Assembly (NCBI RefSeq): GCF_016031655.1
Contig: NZ_JACCHQ010000020.1
Coordinates: 62,001-126,000 of the forward strand
Direction: 5' to 3'
Source: Bradyrhizobium glycinis
GTDB lineage: Bacteria; Pseudomonadota; Alphaproteobacteria; Rhizobiales; Xanthobacteraceae
DNA: 64,000 nt
Shown here: positions 7,136 to 16,552 of the stretch, one piece after another
Position numbering within the stretch: position 1 is the first letter of the stretch
Layout of the letters: each line of letters opens with the position of its first letter
Position numbers and translations under genes: made by a program
The notes under the pieces: model-generated
The model's database searches: none
Told to the model about the DNA's origin: nothing
What the model saw: only the letters and a program-made list of their open reading frames with translations

Positions 7136-9370
7136 TCATTGAATTCGAATGACGACTGTGTCCGCGGCGCCCGTGGCGTCGATCACGGTGAGCCGTGCAA
7201 AGCCGGGGCCGGGCGGATCGATCAGCCGTTGCCGGCGGCCGTCGATCTCGCCGATGGCGGCGCCGTTAACCATGACCGTCATAGGCAGCACGCCGCCGGC
7301 GACCTTGACCGGCATCGCTGCGCTTTCCCGGCCACCGGATCGATCGACGTCGATCCGCGAACCGTTCAGGGGAAACTGGATGTGAAGGGCCTGCTCGTTC
7401 CCGCTTCGCACCAGTTCGCCGACGGGACGGAACCGCTTCAAGGGTAGCGGCAGCTTCGCGTTGCTTGCGACCAGAGTTCCCTTGGGCGGCTTCGGCAAGG
7501 GCGCCAGCGTCTTGCCGCTGCGGGCAAAGGCATCGAACAGGATGGGCGCGGCGGCGACCCGTCCGATCAGGCCGGGAACCGGCGCTCCGTCCGGACGGCC
7601 AACCCAGACACCAATGGTCATGCGACCGTCGAAGCCGACCGACCAGGCGTCGCGATAGCCGTAGGAGGTGCCAGTCTTGAAGGCGATGCGGTTGTGGGCG
7701 GCGTTCTCCGGCGGCGGCGTGCCGAGCAGGACGTTGCCGACCTGCCAGGCTGCGACCTGATCCAGCAGCCGCAGCGGCTCCCTATCATCCTTGGCCGTCA
7801 CGATCTCGCGCAGCGGCTTGGTGGTCCCGAGGCGGGCGAAGCCGGCATAGAGCTGGGCGAGGTCCTGGAGCGTCACGCCGACGCCGCCGAGGCCCATGGC
7901 AAGGCCGGGCGCTTCGTCCTTGGGCAGGATGAGGTTGCCGCCGGCCTGCCGCAGCCGCGAGGTCAGCCGGCTCGAGCCGACGCGGTCGAGCAGCACGATG
8001 GCCGGCACGTTCAGCGACAATTGCAGCGCCTTCCTCACTGGCACCGTGCCCTGGAAGGTCATGTCGAAATTTTCCGGCGCGTAGGAGCCGAAGCGGACCG
8101 GGCGGTCGTCGATCAAACTATCGGGATGGACAAAGCCGTCCTCGAAGGCGAGCCCGTAGATGAAGGGCTTGAGCGTCGAGCCTGGCGAGCGGATGGCGCG
8201 GGTCATGTCGACCTGCCCTGCCCGGCTCTCGTCGAAATAATCGGCCGAGCCGACTCGCGCGAGCACGTCGCCGGTCTCGTTGTCGACCACGATGATGCCG
8301 ACCGAGATGTTCGGACCGAGCGCAATCGCGCGGTCGCGCGCCAGCGGCTCGAGCACCTTCTGCAAATTCGCATCGAGCGTCAGCTTGATGATCGGCGTGT
8401 CCTTGACCGTCGACAGCGCGGAGTCGGAGGCATGCGGCGCCAGGATCGGCATCGGCCTGCGCAGTTTCGGCACCGGCACCGCCTTGGCCTGATTGGCGTC
8501 GTCGGCACTGACCACGTGCTCCTCGACCATGCGGTCGAGCACGCGGTCGCGCGCCTTGCGCGCAGCTTCCGGGAAGCGGTCGAGCCGGCGCGTCTCCGGC
8601 GATTGCGGCAGCGCGACCAGCAACGCGGCCTCCGCCAGTGACAGCCGCTTCGGCTCCTTGCCGAGATAGGCGATCGACGCCGCGCGGATGCCTTCGAGAT
8701 TGCCGCCATAAGGCGCGAGCGCCAGATACAGATCCAGGATCTGCTCCTTGCTCATGCTGCGCTCGATTTCGATCGCACGCACGATCTGCCGCAATTTTGC
8801 GTAGAGCGAGCGCTGCCGCCGCGGCTCCATCAGGCGGGCCAGCTGCATCGTGATGGTCGAGCCGCCCGAGACGATGTGGCCGCGCGTTCCGAGCTGCAGA
8901 GCGGCGCGCCCCAGCGCCAGCGGGTCGATGCCATCATGGGCGTAAAAGCGCTGGTCCTCGTAGGCGAACAGCAGTTTCAGATAGGTCGGATCGAGGTTGG
9001 CCTTGGCATCGACCGGCAACCGCCAGCGCCCATCCGCCATCGCATAGGCGCGCAGCAGCTTGCCGTTGCGATCGACGATGGTGGTGGAGACCTGGCGGGC
9101 TTCGTCGAGCGGGAGCGGACCGAGCGAGTAGACCCAGGCCACGAAGCCGATGATGGCGAGGATAAAGGTGAGTGCAGCTGCCGAGAGAAGGCGAAAGGCG
9201 ATCCGCCCCCTCCGCCCGTCATGGCCGGGCTTGACCCGGCCATCCACGCCGTCACCCATCGCCGGCGCGGCCGTGGATGCCCGGGCCTTCGCCGCGCCGT
9301 AGCGGCTTCGGCCGCGCAGGCGGGTCAAGCCCGGGCATGACGACGGTGTGTGTGGCTCAGCCTCGCTCAT
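7136..9370 (-). CDS. pbpC: Penicillin-binding protein 1C
   Basis: Bifunctional peptidoglycan glycosyltransferase/transpeptidase. From ATG 9370 it has 744 residues: cytoplasmic tail, one membrane anchor near 57-80, and a GT51 domain with AYEDQRFYAHDG near 136 and GGSTITMQLARL near 169. The transpeptidase domain follows with STLK near 398-401, SLN near 452 and KTGTS near 565, then a C-terminal BiPBP_C domain. The stop of the upstream alpha-2-macroglobulin gene overlaps a GTG at 9379 in this frame, so the genes are coupled, as is usual for pbpC/yfhM pairs. Oddity: residues about 10-51 are encoded by a palindromic repeat. ATG at 9256, inside the repeat, is an alternative start. Confidence 0.93.
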   Translation of the reverse strand: MSEAEPHTPSSCPGLTRLRGRSRYGAAKARASTAAPAMGDGVDGRVKPGHDGRRGRIAFRLLSAAALTFILAIIGFVAWVYSLGPLPLDEARQVSTTIVDRNGKLLRAYAMADGRWRLPVDAKANLDPTYLKLLFAYEDQRFYAHDGIDPLALGRAALQLGTRGHIVSGGSTITMQLARLMEPRRQRSLYAKLRQIVRAIEIERSMSKEQILDLYLALAPYGGNLEGIRAASIAYLGKEPKRLSLAEAALLVALPQSPETRRLDRFPEAARKARDRVLDRMVEEHVVSADDANQAKAVPVPKLRRPMPILAPHASDSALSTVKDTPIIKLTLDANLQKVLEPLARDRAIALGPNISVGIIVVDNETGDVLARVGSADYFDESRAGQVDMTRAIRSPGSTLKPFIYGLAFEDGFVHPDSLIDDRPVRFGSYAPENFDMTFQGTVPVRKALQLSLNVPAIVLLDRVGSSRLTSRLRQAGGNLILPKDEAPGLAMGLGGVGVTLQDLAQLYAGFARLGTTKPLREIVTAKDDREPLRLLDQVAAWQVGNVLLGTPPPENAAHNRIAFKTGTSYGYRDAWSVGFDGRMTIGVWVGRPDGAPVPGLIGRVAAAPILFDAFARSGKTLAPLPKPPKGTLVASNAKLPLPLKRFRPVGELVRSGNEQALHIQFPLNGSRIDVDRSGGRESAAMPVKVAGGVLPMTVMVNGAAIGEIDGRRQRLIDPPGPGFARLTVIDATGAADTVVIRIQ
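9217..9342. repeat. Palindromic repeat inside pbpC coding sequence
   Basis: Arms at 9217-9238 and 9321-9342 are inverted copies matching at 21 of 22 positions; each contains CCGGGCTTGACCCG or its complement. The middle holds a second pair around ATCCACG/CGTGGAT. It is a multiple of three long, is read through in frame by pbpC and encodes part of the cytoplasmic tail. Confidence 0.8.
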
Positions 9371-9375
9371 CTCAC

Positions 9376-12300
9376 TCACTTCGCCGCCCGCACCTCGACA
9401 CTACCCGTGCCGGTCCGGCCATAGCGCGAGGGATTGTACATGTCCTCGACATAGGCCTGCGGCAGCACGTATTTGCCGGGCGAGACGGCGCGCACGACAT
9501 AGGCCACCGTGAAGACCGACTTGGAATCCGAGGCCCGGTCGACGGCCGCGGTGAAGCGGTCGTCACGGAATTCGGTATGTTCAGGCTCCTCGCCGTCCTC
9601 GATCCAGTCCAGCGTGCCGCTGTCGCCGGACGAGACCAGTTTGGGATTGTCGATCTCCAGGCCCGCCGGCAGATAGTCGGACACCATGATGTGGCCGTAT
9701 TCCGGCTTGGCCTCGGTGATCTTCAGCACCACCGCAAAGCGCTGGTTCTGCTTGACCTTGCTGATGTCGGCGGGCTTGCCGTCGAGGGTGAAGTAGCTGC
9801 GCTCGATCTTGAAGCCGTTGGACGCCGCCGGCTCCGGCGTGACCGGCGAGCCCGACACTGAAACGACTGCCTGCACCGGCGCATCGCCGGTATTGGTGAT
9901 CTTCAGCGGCTTGCCGCTCAGCGTGTCCGCCTTGTAGCTGCGGTACAAGGCGGTCCTGACCGGCTGGCCATCGACCTCGATCGAGAGATTCTCCCTGGCG
10001 AGCGCCCGCGCCGCCAGCACCAGCCACGCATTCTCCTGCGTCGAGGTGTAGGGCGTCAGCCCCCGGGCAGTCTCGACCCGCGACACCGCCTGCGTCAGCG
10101 TCGCCCTCGGCGCGTTGCCTTCACTGGCGAGCGACACCAATGCAGCGGCATCGCGCAGCTGCGAGCCGTAGTCGGTGCGGCCGAATTCCAGCGCGGGCTT
10201 GGGCGCGAGGCTGTCGAGCGCAGCAGCATAGACACGTTCGGCGCGGTTGCGGTCGCCGACCAGGGCGAGCGCTGCCGCAAGCTGCGATTTCGCGATCGGG
10301 GTCGCGAGGTTGGCAAGCTTGGTATCGGCGAGATAGCGGAGATCGCCGATCGGAGCTGCGCCATTACGCGCGAGCACATAGAGGCCGTAGGCGAGATCGC
10401 GGCCACCGTCCTTCTCCGGCTCGTTGGCATTGACGACGGAGTTGCGGATACGGTCCAGCGCGTTCTTGAACAGCACGTCCGGCACCGCAAAACCCTTCTC
10501 GCGGGCGCGGGTGAGGAAGTCCGTCACGTAGGCATCGAGCCAGGCATCGTCGCCGTCGGCCAACCACAGGCCGAACGAGCCGTTCGAGCCTTGACGCGCC
10601 AGCAGCCGCTCGATGGCGTCGCGGATGCGCTGGTCGACCTCGGTGTCCATGGCAAGATGCGCGCCGGCCGCGAGCTCGTTGACGTAGAGCAGCGGCATCG
10701 CCCGGCTCGTGATCTGCTCCGAGCAGCCATGCGGATAGCGGTCGAGCGCCTTGAGGATCGTTGCCGCATCGAGCGCGGTCGACAGGCTGGCCGAGACCGA
10801 GACGCTGCCGGTGCCCGGCACGAGGTCGGAGAACATGTCCGAGGTAAGCGTCAGGCTTTCGCCCTTCGCCAGCGTCCGGATCGAGCGCCGCGCCAGCACC
10901 TGCGTCGCCGCCTTGACGTCGAACGCGTAGTGACGCGCCAGCGCGAGGCCATTCGGTCCCTTGATGTCGACGTCGAGCGTCGCCTGCCCCGCCGCGGTCG
11001 CATCGAGTGCGAGCGAGAACGAATTGCGCTGCTTGGCGGCGAGCTTCACGGTGGTGGCGGGATTGCCGGTCATCTTCACCGGGCCGCCCGCCTTCACGTT
11101 GATGACGTAGTCGCCGGCCTGGCCCTCGACATTGTCGATCTCGAGGTTGACCGTGCCGTGGTCGCCGCTGAGCAGGAAGCGCGGCAGTGTCGTCGTCAGC
11201 ACCACGGGATCGCGGATCACGACGTCCGTGTTGGCGCGGCCGAGCTTGGTCGCGGTCCAAGCCACTGCCATCACGCGCGCGGTGCCGGCGAACTCCGGAA
11301 TATCGAAGCTCACATCCGCGGTGCCGTCGGCAGCGACCGTGACGATGCCGGAATAGAGCGCGAGCGGCTTTTGCGTGGGCGGCGAGCCCTGGAGCTCGCC
11401 CGCACCGGCATCGCCGCCGGACTTGATCTGGCCGCGCGTGCCCGACATGCCGTCGATCAGCTGGCCGTAGAGATCGCGGATCTCCGCGCTGAGGCGACGC
11501 TGGCCGAGATAATAGTCGTCCGGCGCCGGCGGCTTGTAATTGGTGAGATTGAGGATGCCGACATCGACGGCGGCGATGACGACCTTGGCGTCCTCGCCCG
11601 GATTGAGCCCATCGAGCTTGACCGGGATCTTCAGCGTCGAGTTCGGCCGGATCAGCGAAGGCGGCGACAGCTTTACCTGCAGGGTGCGGGCCTGCTTGTC
11701 GATACCGAACCATTTCAGCCCGATTGCACGGCCTGGCATGCGCTGGGCGGCGGCATCAAGCGGCCGGCGCAGCGTCGCCACCACGTAGGCGCCGGTGCCC
11801 CAGTCCTTGCCGATCGGGAGCTTGACCTGCGCGGTGCCTTCCTTGACGTCGATGGTCTGCGTCGTCAGCAGCCGCTCGCCGAGCACGTTGATCGTGAGCT
11901 TGCCGGCGCTGCGCACGTTGACGGACACCGTCATGGTGTCGCCGGAGGCGTATTGCGGCTTGTCGATCGAGGTCTCCAGCAGGTCCGGCGTGTCGGCGCT
12001 GCCGTCGGAATACCAGCCGACATCGAACTGGACCGAGGTCACCGGCCCGTCGGCCTCGTTCGACTTGACGTCGAGCCGGTAGCGGCCGGGCTGCGGCGTG
12101 AGCGAGATCCGCGTCGGCTTATCGGCCCTAACAGTGACGTCGCCATCGGCGACGCGCGAGGTCGACTTGACCGGCTCGTACTCCCAGTAATTGTTCTGGC
12201 GGTACCATTGGTAGCGCGACTCGATCTTCAGGAGCTCGTAGCGCAGACCGTCGCGGCGCAGCTTCTCGCCCTCCGGCGAGACGAACACGACGTCGAACTC

Positions 12301-14574
12301 GGCCTTGTCGCCCTCCGTGACGTTCTTGTCGCCGAACAGCGGCTTGATGCCGATCTGCGCCGTGGCGGGCGCGACCGGCAGCACGATCTTGCGCTCGACG
12401 GCGCGGCCGCCGGTCTCGACCATGCGGACGAAGATCTGCGCCTCCTGCGGACGGGTCGAGGCCGGCTGCTTGTCCAGCGTCACCGGGAAGGTCGCGACGC
12501 CATTGGAGTTGGCCTCGGGCAGGTTCTCCAGCGGCGTGCGCTCGTTCGAGGTGGTCTCCTCGTCGTCGACGCCGAACTTGTAACCAGCAAAGCCGGGCCG
12601 CTCGGCCGCGGGCGCGATCAGCATGTCGCCTTCGAGCTGCAGGCCCGAAGCAGGTGCGCCATAGAGGAAATGACCATCGGCCTTAAGCTCCACTGGAACG
12701 TTAGCTTTGATCAGCTTGTCCTTGGCAGACAACTCGAATTCGATCCGATCGGGGACATAATCCTCGACCATGAAGGTGGTCTCGCCGACCGAAGCCCCCT
12801 TCGGATCGGTGAAGGCGCGCACCCGCCACGTTCCGGTCGGTACGGCCGAGTTGAGCGGCACGGACAGCGTGCGGCCGCCGGCGCCCTGATCCGCCAGCAC
12901 GGCGCGACGATATTCGACGCCGTCGGGCCGCTCGACCACCAGTGTCATCGGCCCACCGGTGACGGCATTGCCCTGCCCGTCGCGGAGCAGCGCGGTGAGG
13001 AAGACGGTCTCGCTGGATCGGTAGACGCCGCGCTCCGCATAGACGAAGGCATCGGCGCCGGCGGGCACGGCGCGCCCGGAAACGCCGCGGTCGGACAGGT
13101 CGAAGGCCGACGTCTTCAGACTCAGGAAGGCATAGTCGGCTTTCTCGCCGGTGACCGTGAGCATCGCCGGCGACAATCCGCCCTCGCCGCGCGCAAGGCC
13201 GGCCTCGAACAGCACGTGACCGGCATCGTCGGTCTTGCGCGTCGCCAGGATCTCGTTGTTGCGCGCGACCAGGCGCACCTCGGCCTTGCCGACCGGATCG
13301 GTCGACGCCAGCGAGTTGACGAAAACATGGATGCCGTCATTGCCGGAGTAGGCGGCGATGCCGAGATCGGAGACGATGAACCATTGCGTGGCGAGCTGGT
13401 AGTCCTCGTCCGAGGCCCGGGCCGCGGCCGTCATGACGTAGACACCGGGCTGGAGCTCGCCGAGCGCCTGGTCGACCGGGAATGCCGTGGTGACGTCCTG
13501 GTTCAGCGTCGTCGCGGTCGCAAGCTCGCCGGTCCAGACCTTGACGCCGCGCTCGTCGCCAAGCTCGCTGAGCTGGTACTTCGACAGCGTCTTCTGGAAA
13601 TCGCTGTCGACCACCGTGTTGATCAGGTTGCGGTCGCCGATCCGGAAGACGTTGATGTTGACCGCGGGTGTGTTGACGCTGACGACGGGAATGCCGCGCT
13701 GGCCGGTCCGCGGCAGCACATAGGCGCGGCTGGTGAAGCGCACGAACGGCTTGCGGTCGCGCACATAGATGTTGAATTCGGCCGATTTCGGCAGCCCCTC
13801 CTTCACGGTCGACGGCAAACCGGCGCGCAAATTGATGTTGTAGCGCTCGCCGTGCTTCAGCCCGTCGACGCAGAGCTGCTTGCCTTCGGCCGACAGCGCC
13901 GGCTTGTCCTGCCCGGCGAGAGCCAGGAACGGTGCGAAATCGGTGCGCTTGGCGAGCTCCTCGGAGAACTGGAAGCAGGCGCGCGGGCTAGCCGAGTCCG
14001 AGTCCACGGTATAGTCGAGCAGCCGGAAACCGTGCTCGTCGCGCATCTTCTCATATTGGCCGCGGACGTCGGCGACCTCGCGCATGTCGAGCGACAGCCG
14101 CAGCGCGTCCAGTGCCGGCCGCCACAGCTTGCGTTCGGCCAGCGCCTTGCCCAGCACGGCAAGTGCGTCGGCCTCCTCGCTCGCATTGCCGGCGCGCTGG
14201 TAGGCGATGTAAGCGGCGGTCGAAGCGCGCTCCAGCAAGAAGGTCTGCTCGCTCGAGCTCTTCGGCGAGATCTGGAAGATGACCTTGGCGAGCCGCAGCC
14301 AGTTGCCGGCATCCTCGGGCGTGGTCGCGGCGATCTGGCCGAGCACAGAAAGGCCGGTGCGGTAATCATTGCGCCGGAAGGCGGCGTCGGCGTCCGTCTT
14401 CAGCGTTGCATTGGTCTTGGCGACCGGCCCGGCCTCGCTTTTGATCTGGGCCTCCAGCTTGATCGCGGAGTCGGCGAGGTCGTCGCGTTTGAACGCCTTG
14501 TCGGCGGCCTGCGCAGCGACGAGGCCGAGCGCCAGCGCGGCGCAGATTGTGACGGCGCGAACAAGACCGATCAT
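9376..14574 (-). CDS. Bacterial alpha-2-macroglobulin (YfhM-like)
   Basis: A giant periplasmic protease trap of about 1,732 residues that works with PBP1C in envelope defence or repair. ATG at 14574 is preceded by GGGAG at a good distance and gives a signal peptide ending AAQA-AD; there is no lipobox Cys, unlike the E. coli lipoprotein. It has an N-terminal MG/TPR-like region, then the MG-domain array. The thioester motif CSEQ sits in YPHGCSEQITSRAMPLLY, and the receptor-binding-like C-terminus ends with DYLPAGLEIDNP. CxEQ means the thioester is probably functional. Operon with pbpC (4-bp overlap with its alternate GTG). Confidence 0.92.
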   Translation of the reverse strand: MIGLVRAVTICAALALGLVAAQAADKAFKRDDLADSAIKLEAQIKSEAGPVAKTNATLKTDADAAFRRNDYRTGLSVLGQIAATTPEDAGNWLRLAKVIFQISPKSSSEQTFLLERASTAAYIAYQRAGNASEEADALAVLGKALAERKLWRPALDALRLSLDMREVADVRGQYEKMRDEHGFRLLDYTVDSDSASPRACFQFSEELAKRTDFAPFLALAGQDKPALSAEGKQLCVDGLKHGERYNINLRAGLPSTVKEGLPKSAEFNIYVRDRKPFVRFTSRAYVLPRTGQRGIPVVSVNTPAVNINVFRIGDRNLINTVVDSDFQKTLSKYQLSELGDERGVKVWTGELATATTLNQDVTTAFPVDQALGELQPGVYVMTAAARASDEDYQLATQWFIVSDLGIAAYSGNDGIHVFVNSLASTDPVGKAEVRLVARNNEILATRKTDDAGHVLFEAGLARGEGGLSPAMLTVTGEKADYAFLSLKTSAFDLSDRGVSGRAVPAGADAFVYAERGVYRSSETVFLTALLRDGQGNAVTGGPMTLVVERPDGVEYRRAVLADQGAGGRTLSVPLNSAVPTGTWRVRAFTDPKGASVGETTFMVEDYVPDRIEFELSAKDKLIKANVPVELKADGHFLYGAPASGLQLEGDMLIAPAAERPGFAGYKFGVDDEETTSNERTPLENLPEANSNGVATFPVTLDKQPASTRPQEAQIFVRMVETGGRAVERKIVLPVAPATAQIGIKPLFGDKNVTEGDKAEFDVVFVSPEGEKLRRDGLRYELLKIESRYQWYRQNNYWEYEPVKSTSRVADGDVTVRADKPTRISLTPQPGRYRLDVKSNEADGPVTSVQFDVGWYSDGSADTPDLLETSIDKPQYASGDTMTVSVNVRSAGKLTINVLGERLLTTQTIDVKEGTAQVKLPIGKDWGTGAYVVATLRRPLDAAAQRMPGRAIGLKWFGIDKQARTLQVKLSPPSLIRPNSTLKIPVKLDGLNPGEDAKVVIAAVDVGILNLTNYKPPAPDDYYLGQRRLSAEIRDLYGQLIDGMSGTRGQIKSGGDAGAGELQGSPPTQKPLALYSGIVTVAADGTADVSFDIPEFAGTARVMAVAWTATKLGRANTDVVIRDPVVLTTTLPRFLLSGDHGTVNLEIDNVEGQAGDYVINVKAGGPVKMTGNPATTVKLAAKQRNSFSLALDATAAGQATLDVDIKGPNGLALARHYAFDVKAATQVLARRSIRTLAKGESLTLTSDMFSDLVPGTGSVSVSASLSTALDAATILKALDRYPHGCSEQITSRAMPLLYVNELAAGAHLAMDTEVDQRIRDAIERLLARQGSNGSFGLWLADGDDAWLDAYVTDFLTRAREKGFAVPDVLFKNALDRIRNSVVNANEPEKDGGRDLAYGLYVLARNGAAPIGDLRYLADTKLANLATPIAKSQLAAALALVGDRNRAERVYAAALDSLAPKPALEFGRTDYGSQLRDAAALVSLASEGNAPRATLTQAVSRVETARGLTPYTSTQENAWLVLAARALARENLSIEVDGQPVRTALYRSYKADTLSGKPLKITNTGDAPVQAVVSVSGSPVTPEPAASNGFKIERSYFTLDGKPADISKVKQNQRFAVVLKITEAKPEYGHIMVSDYLPAGLEIDNPKLVSSGDSGTLDWIEDGEEPEHTEFRDDRFTAAVDRASDSKSVFTVAYVVRAVSPGKYVLPQAYVEDMYNPSRYGRTGTGSVEVRAAK

Positions 14575-14979
14575 GGAGGACTCCCGGAAAGCGCGGACGA
14601 ACGCCGCGGCGGCAAATGAAATGCGCGGAAAGGTGACGGACTCAAGGCGATGGAACCATAAGGTGCAAAGCGTCGCTTTCGCCATGACAAAGGCCAGCCC
14701 AGAGGAGACCGGCCGAGATATTGCCGCGCACGCCGTCCTGATGGCGCAGCACTACCTGACCGATCGACCGGCGGCCGTCTCCCGGAAGCTGTTCAGCGTT
14801 CCCGGCGATGTGATCCATCGTCCAGTCCGCTGCCGCTCAACCTGGCACCCTGACACCCCACCGTTCCGCTTTGTCGTCGCACTGAGGAAAACGGTTCGGT
14901 TCAGACTTGGCGAAACACCAGTTTTTTCATATTGGCATGCTACAGAATGGCCAGCCGCCCGATCAGGCCGGCCCAAGAC
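14575..14979. other. Intergenic gap upstream of the macroglobulin gene and tRNA-Arg
   Basis: 405 bp that should hold promoters for the leftward macroglobulin gene and for the tRNA. A frame from ATG 14684 (MTKASPEETGRDIAAHAVLM) is open for about 100 codons, but it ends inside the tRNA and its second half has no protein-like character. I do not call it a gene. Confidence 0.4.
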
Positions 14980-15056
14980 GGTCCCGTAGCTCAACTGGAT
15001 AGAGTAGCGGATTTCTACTCCGCGGGTTGCAGGTTCGAGTCCTGCCGGGATCGCCA
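14980..15056 (+). tRNA. tRNA-Arg (TCT)
   Basis: Complete cloverleaf. Acceptor arm GGTCCCG pairs with CGGGATC (one G-U), and the D arm is TAGCTCAACTGGATAGAGTA. The anticodon stem is GCGGA/TCCGC with loop TTTCTAC, giving anticodon TCT. The T arm is GCAGG-TTCGAGT-CCTGC, with discriminator G and an encoded CCA. The last 19 bases are the attachment core of island 1, so the tRNA stays intact after integration. Confidence 0.96.
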
Positions 15057-16172
15057 AACTGTTTCTGCAGCCAACGAATTCAATAGGTTATCGTCATTAT
15101 TGCCTAACTCCTCTGGTTGGTTAGGCAATCTGATGTCAAATCCGCCTTCGAGCTTCGTCATTGCTGCGACCGCAAGCTTCTTGCGCGCGGCTTCGCGGCA
15201 ATAACGCTCGATCTCGCGGATATCGGTGTGGCCGGTGATGGACATGATTTCCAGAGCACTACATCCAGCCTCAGCCAAGCGCCGACAGGCGGCCTTGCGC
15301 ACGCCATGTGGCGACGACTTCGGAGGAAGGCCAGCGTCGCTTGCCGCTTCGCTGATCCACGTAGAGAACGCCTTCTCGCTGCGGGCACGGCCGTACATGG
15401 TTGCGATGAAGGCCGGGCCATCCTTAGGGCAATCGGCGATATAGCGCGCAAGGTCGCTGTGCACCGGAATGCACAGCTCAACATGGCCTTGGCTCTTCTT
15501 TGTGGTGATGACAAAGCCGTCCTTGCTCAGGTGCTGCCAGCCAAGGCGCACGGCATCGGAGCGGCGGAGGCCAGTATGCAACAGCACCTCGAACGCGAGC
15601 CGTAGCGGCGTGCCAACCTCGTGATGCCTGCGGAACCTGGTGATGTCTTCTTCGGTCCAAGTCCTGTGGCCGGTCGTCTTGAGCTTCACTTTCTTGGCGA
15701 CGACTACGGGATTATCGGCTCGCAGCCCGGCCGACACTGCATAGTCCATCAGACCCTTGAGCCGCTTCCGGAAGTTGCTCGCGGCGGACGGCGTATCGGC
15801 CATCTCGTCAATTAGCTTGTTAACGTGTTTCGGCTGAAGGCCAGCAATCGGTCCCGCCCCATGCTTATCCACAAAGCGGTCCAAAACGCCGCGATAGGTA
15901 GCCTTTGTCGTTTCGGCCAGCACCTTGAATTCGGTCGAGCCGTAATAGCCGTTCACGGCGGCTGCTATGCTGCCGGCCTTAACGCGCCGCATCGCTGCCG
16001 GCGACGTCGGCTCATCGGCGCTCATGGCCGCACGGTAGGCCGTCCAGAATTCGGGCGTGTACAGAGGCGCAGGCAGAGCTATTTGCGCCCTGCCCGGTCG
16101 TCGCAGGTATACGCGGGGCTTGCCGTGCCTATCGATGTACTCGTTTACGTACTTGGGCTTTCGCTGCCGCAT
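15015..16172 (-). CDS. Tyrosine recombinase (island 1 integrase)
   Basis: Site-specific recombinase, about 385 residues, that integrates and excises island 1 at tRNA-Arg. It has an N-terminal arm-type and core-binding region (VLDRFVDKHGAGPIAGLQP). The catalytic domain shows Arg in LHTGLRRSDAVRLGW, HGVRKAACRRL (HxxR), ITGHTD and the Tyr nucleophile in EIERYCREA. ATG at 16172 follows GGGACAAGG; a TTG four codons earlier is possible. The 3' end passes through the att core and ends inside the tRNA gene, so the last residues (RQDSNLQPAE) are antisense to the tRNA. The start overlaps the excisionase-like gene by 28 bp. Confidence 0.95.
   Translation of the reverse strand: MRQRKPKYVNEYIDRHGKPRVYLRRPGRAQIALPAPLYTPEFWTAYRAAMSADEPTSPAAMRRVKAGSIAAAVNGYYGSTEFKVLAETTKATYRGVLDRFVDKHGAGPIAGLQPKHVNKLIDEMADTPSAASNFRKRLKGLMDYAVSAGLRADNPVVVAKKVKLKTTGHRTWTEEDITRFRRHHEVGTPLRLAFEVLLHTGLRRSDAVRLGWQHLSKDGFVITTKKSQGHVELCIPVHSDLARYIADCPKDGPAFIATMYGRARSEKAFSTWISEAASDAGLPPKSSPHGVRKAACRRLAEAGCSALEIMSITGHTDIREIERYCREAARKKLAVAAMTKLEGGFDIRLPNQPEELGNNDDNLLNSLAAETVWRSRQDSNLQPAE
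15038..15056. other. attL core of island 1
   Basis: 19-bp copy of the attachment core at the 3' end of tRNA-Arg, covering the end of the T arm, the acceptor 3' strand and CCA. The identical partner is at 32631-32649. Bases flanking both copies differ at once, so the repeat is exactly 19 bp. Confidence 0.93.
15100..15128. repeat. Inverted GTTAGGCAA arm sites, left end of island 1
   Basis: TTGCCTAAC at 15100-15108 and its inverse GTTAGGCAA at 15120-15128, perfect 9-bp arms about 45-70 bp inside attL and within the integrase coding region. The same word recurs near attR. These are candidate arm-type integrase or Xis binding sites. Confidence 0.65.
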
Positions 16173-16405
16173 GCCTTGTCCCAATAGTCCTCATTGTCGT
16201 TGACCGGCTGAGGCGCACCATCGAACAGGCGGTCGAGGGCCGCGCGGTCCCAGATGTTCACGCCGAACAGATCCAGCGGCTTGGGGACGGCGCCAGCCAG
16301 CACCTGCTTGTCGAAGTGTGTCGGGCTGATTCCCAAATAGCGCGCTGCAGCCGCGCGACGGAGGCCACGCGGCTGCACACGATTGTCATTGGCTGGGTTG
16401 GGCAA
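16145..16405 (-). CDS. AlpA/excisionase-like small DNA-binding protein
   Basis: Probable directionality factor or regulator. The core RRAAAARYLGISPTHFDKQV is a MerR/AlpA-type helix-turn-helix, followed by KPLDLFGVNIWDRAALDRLF, the usual layout of short excisionase-like proteins preceding rhizobial integrases. The frame is open back to a TTG at 16504. I chose the TTG at 16405 because GAGGGG precedes it and the N-terminus PNPANDNRVQPRG then looks natural. The gene overlaps the integrase start by 28 bp, so expression is coupled. Function as Xis is inferred from position. Confidence 0.7.
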   Translation of the reverse strand: MPNPANDNRVQPRGLRRAAAARYLGISPTHFDKQVLAGAVPKPLDLFGVNIWDRAALDRLFDGAPQPVNDNEDYWDKACGSESPST

Positions 16406-16552
16406 GAGCGTGCCCCTCGAAAATAAAAGCTCTGCTTTACCTCGCCGGTCGAGACCGACGCACAGGTGGTGAACCGCTGGCGTTTCGCTGCTGGGTGTCA
16501 GCAATCCAGTGGCCGGCGATTCACTACCCTTCCCCTCAGTATACCATGCCGC

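Noticed and set aside
10591..14619. 1,342-codon open frame antisense to the macroglobulin gene
   Set aside because: Composition is Arg/Asp/Val/Leu-rich shadow translation of a high-GC gene; no domain sense, and the opposite strand is a clear family member.
14684..14989. Possible 101-residue gene before tRNA-Arg
   Set aside because: Ends inside the tRNA, weak start, second half not protein-like.
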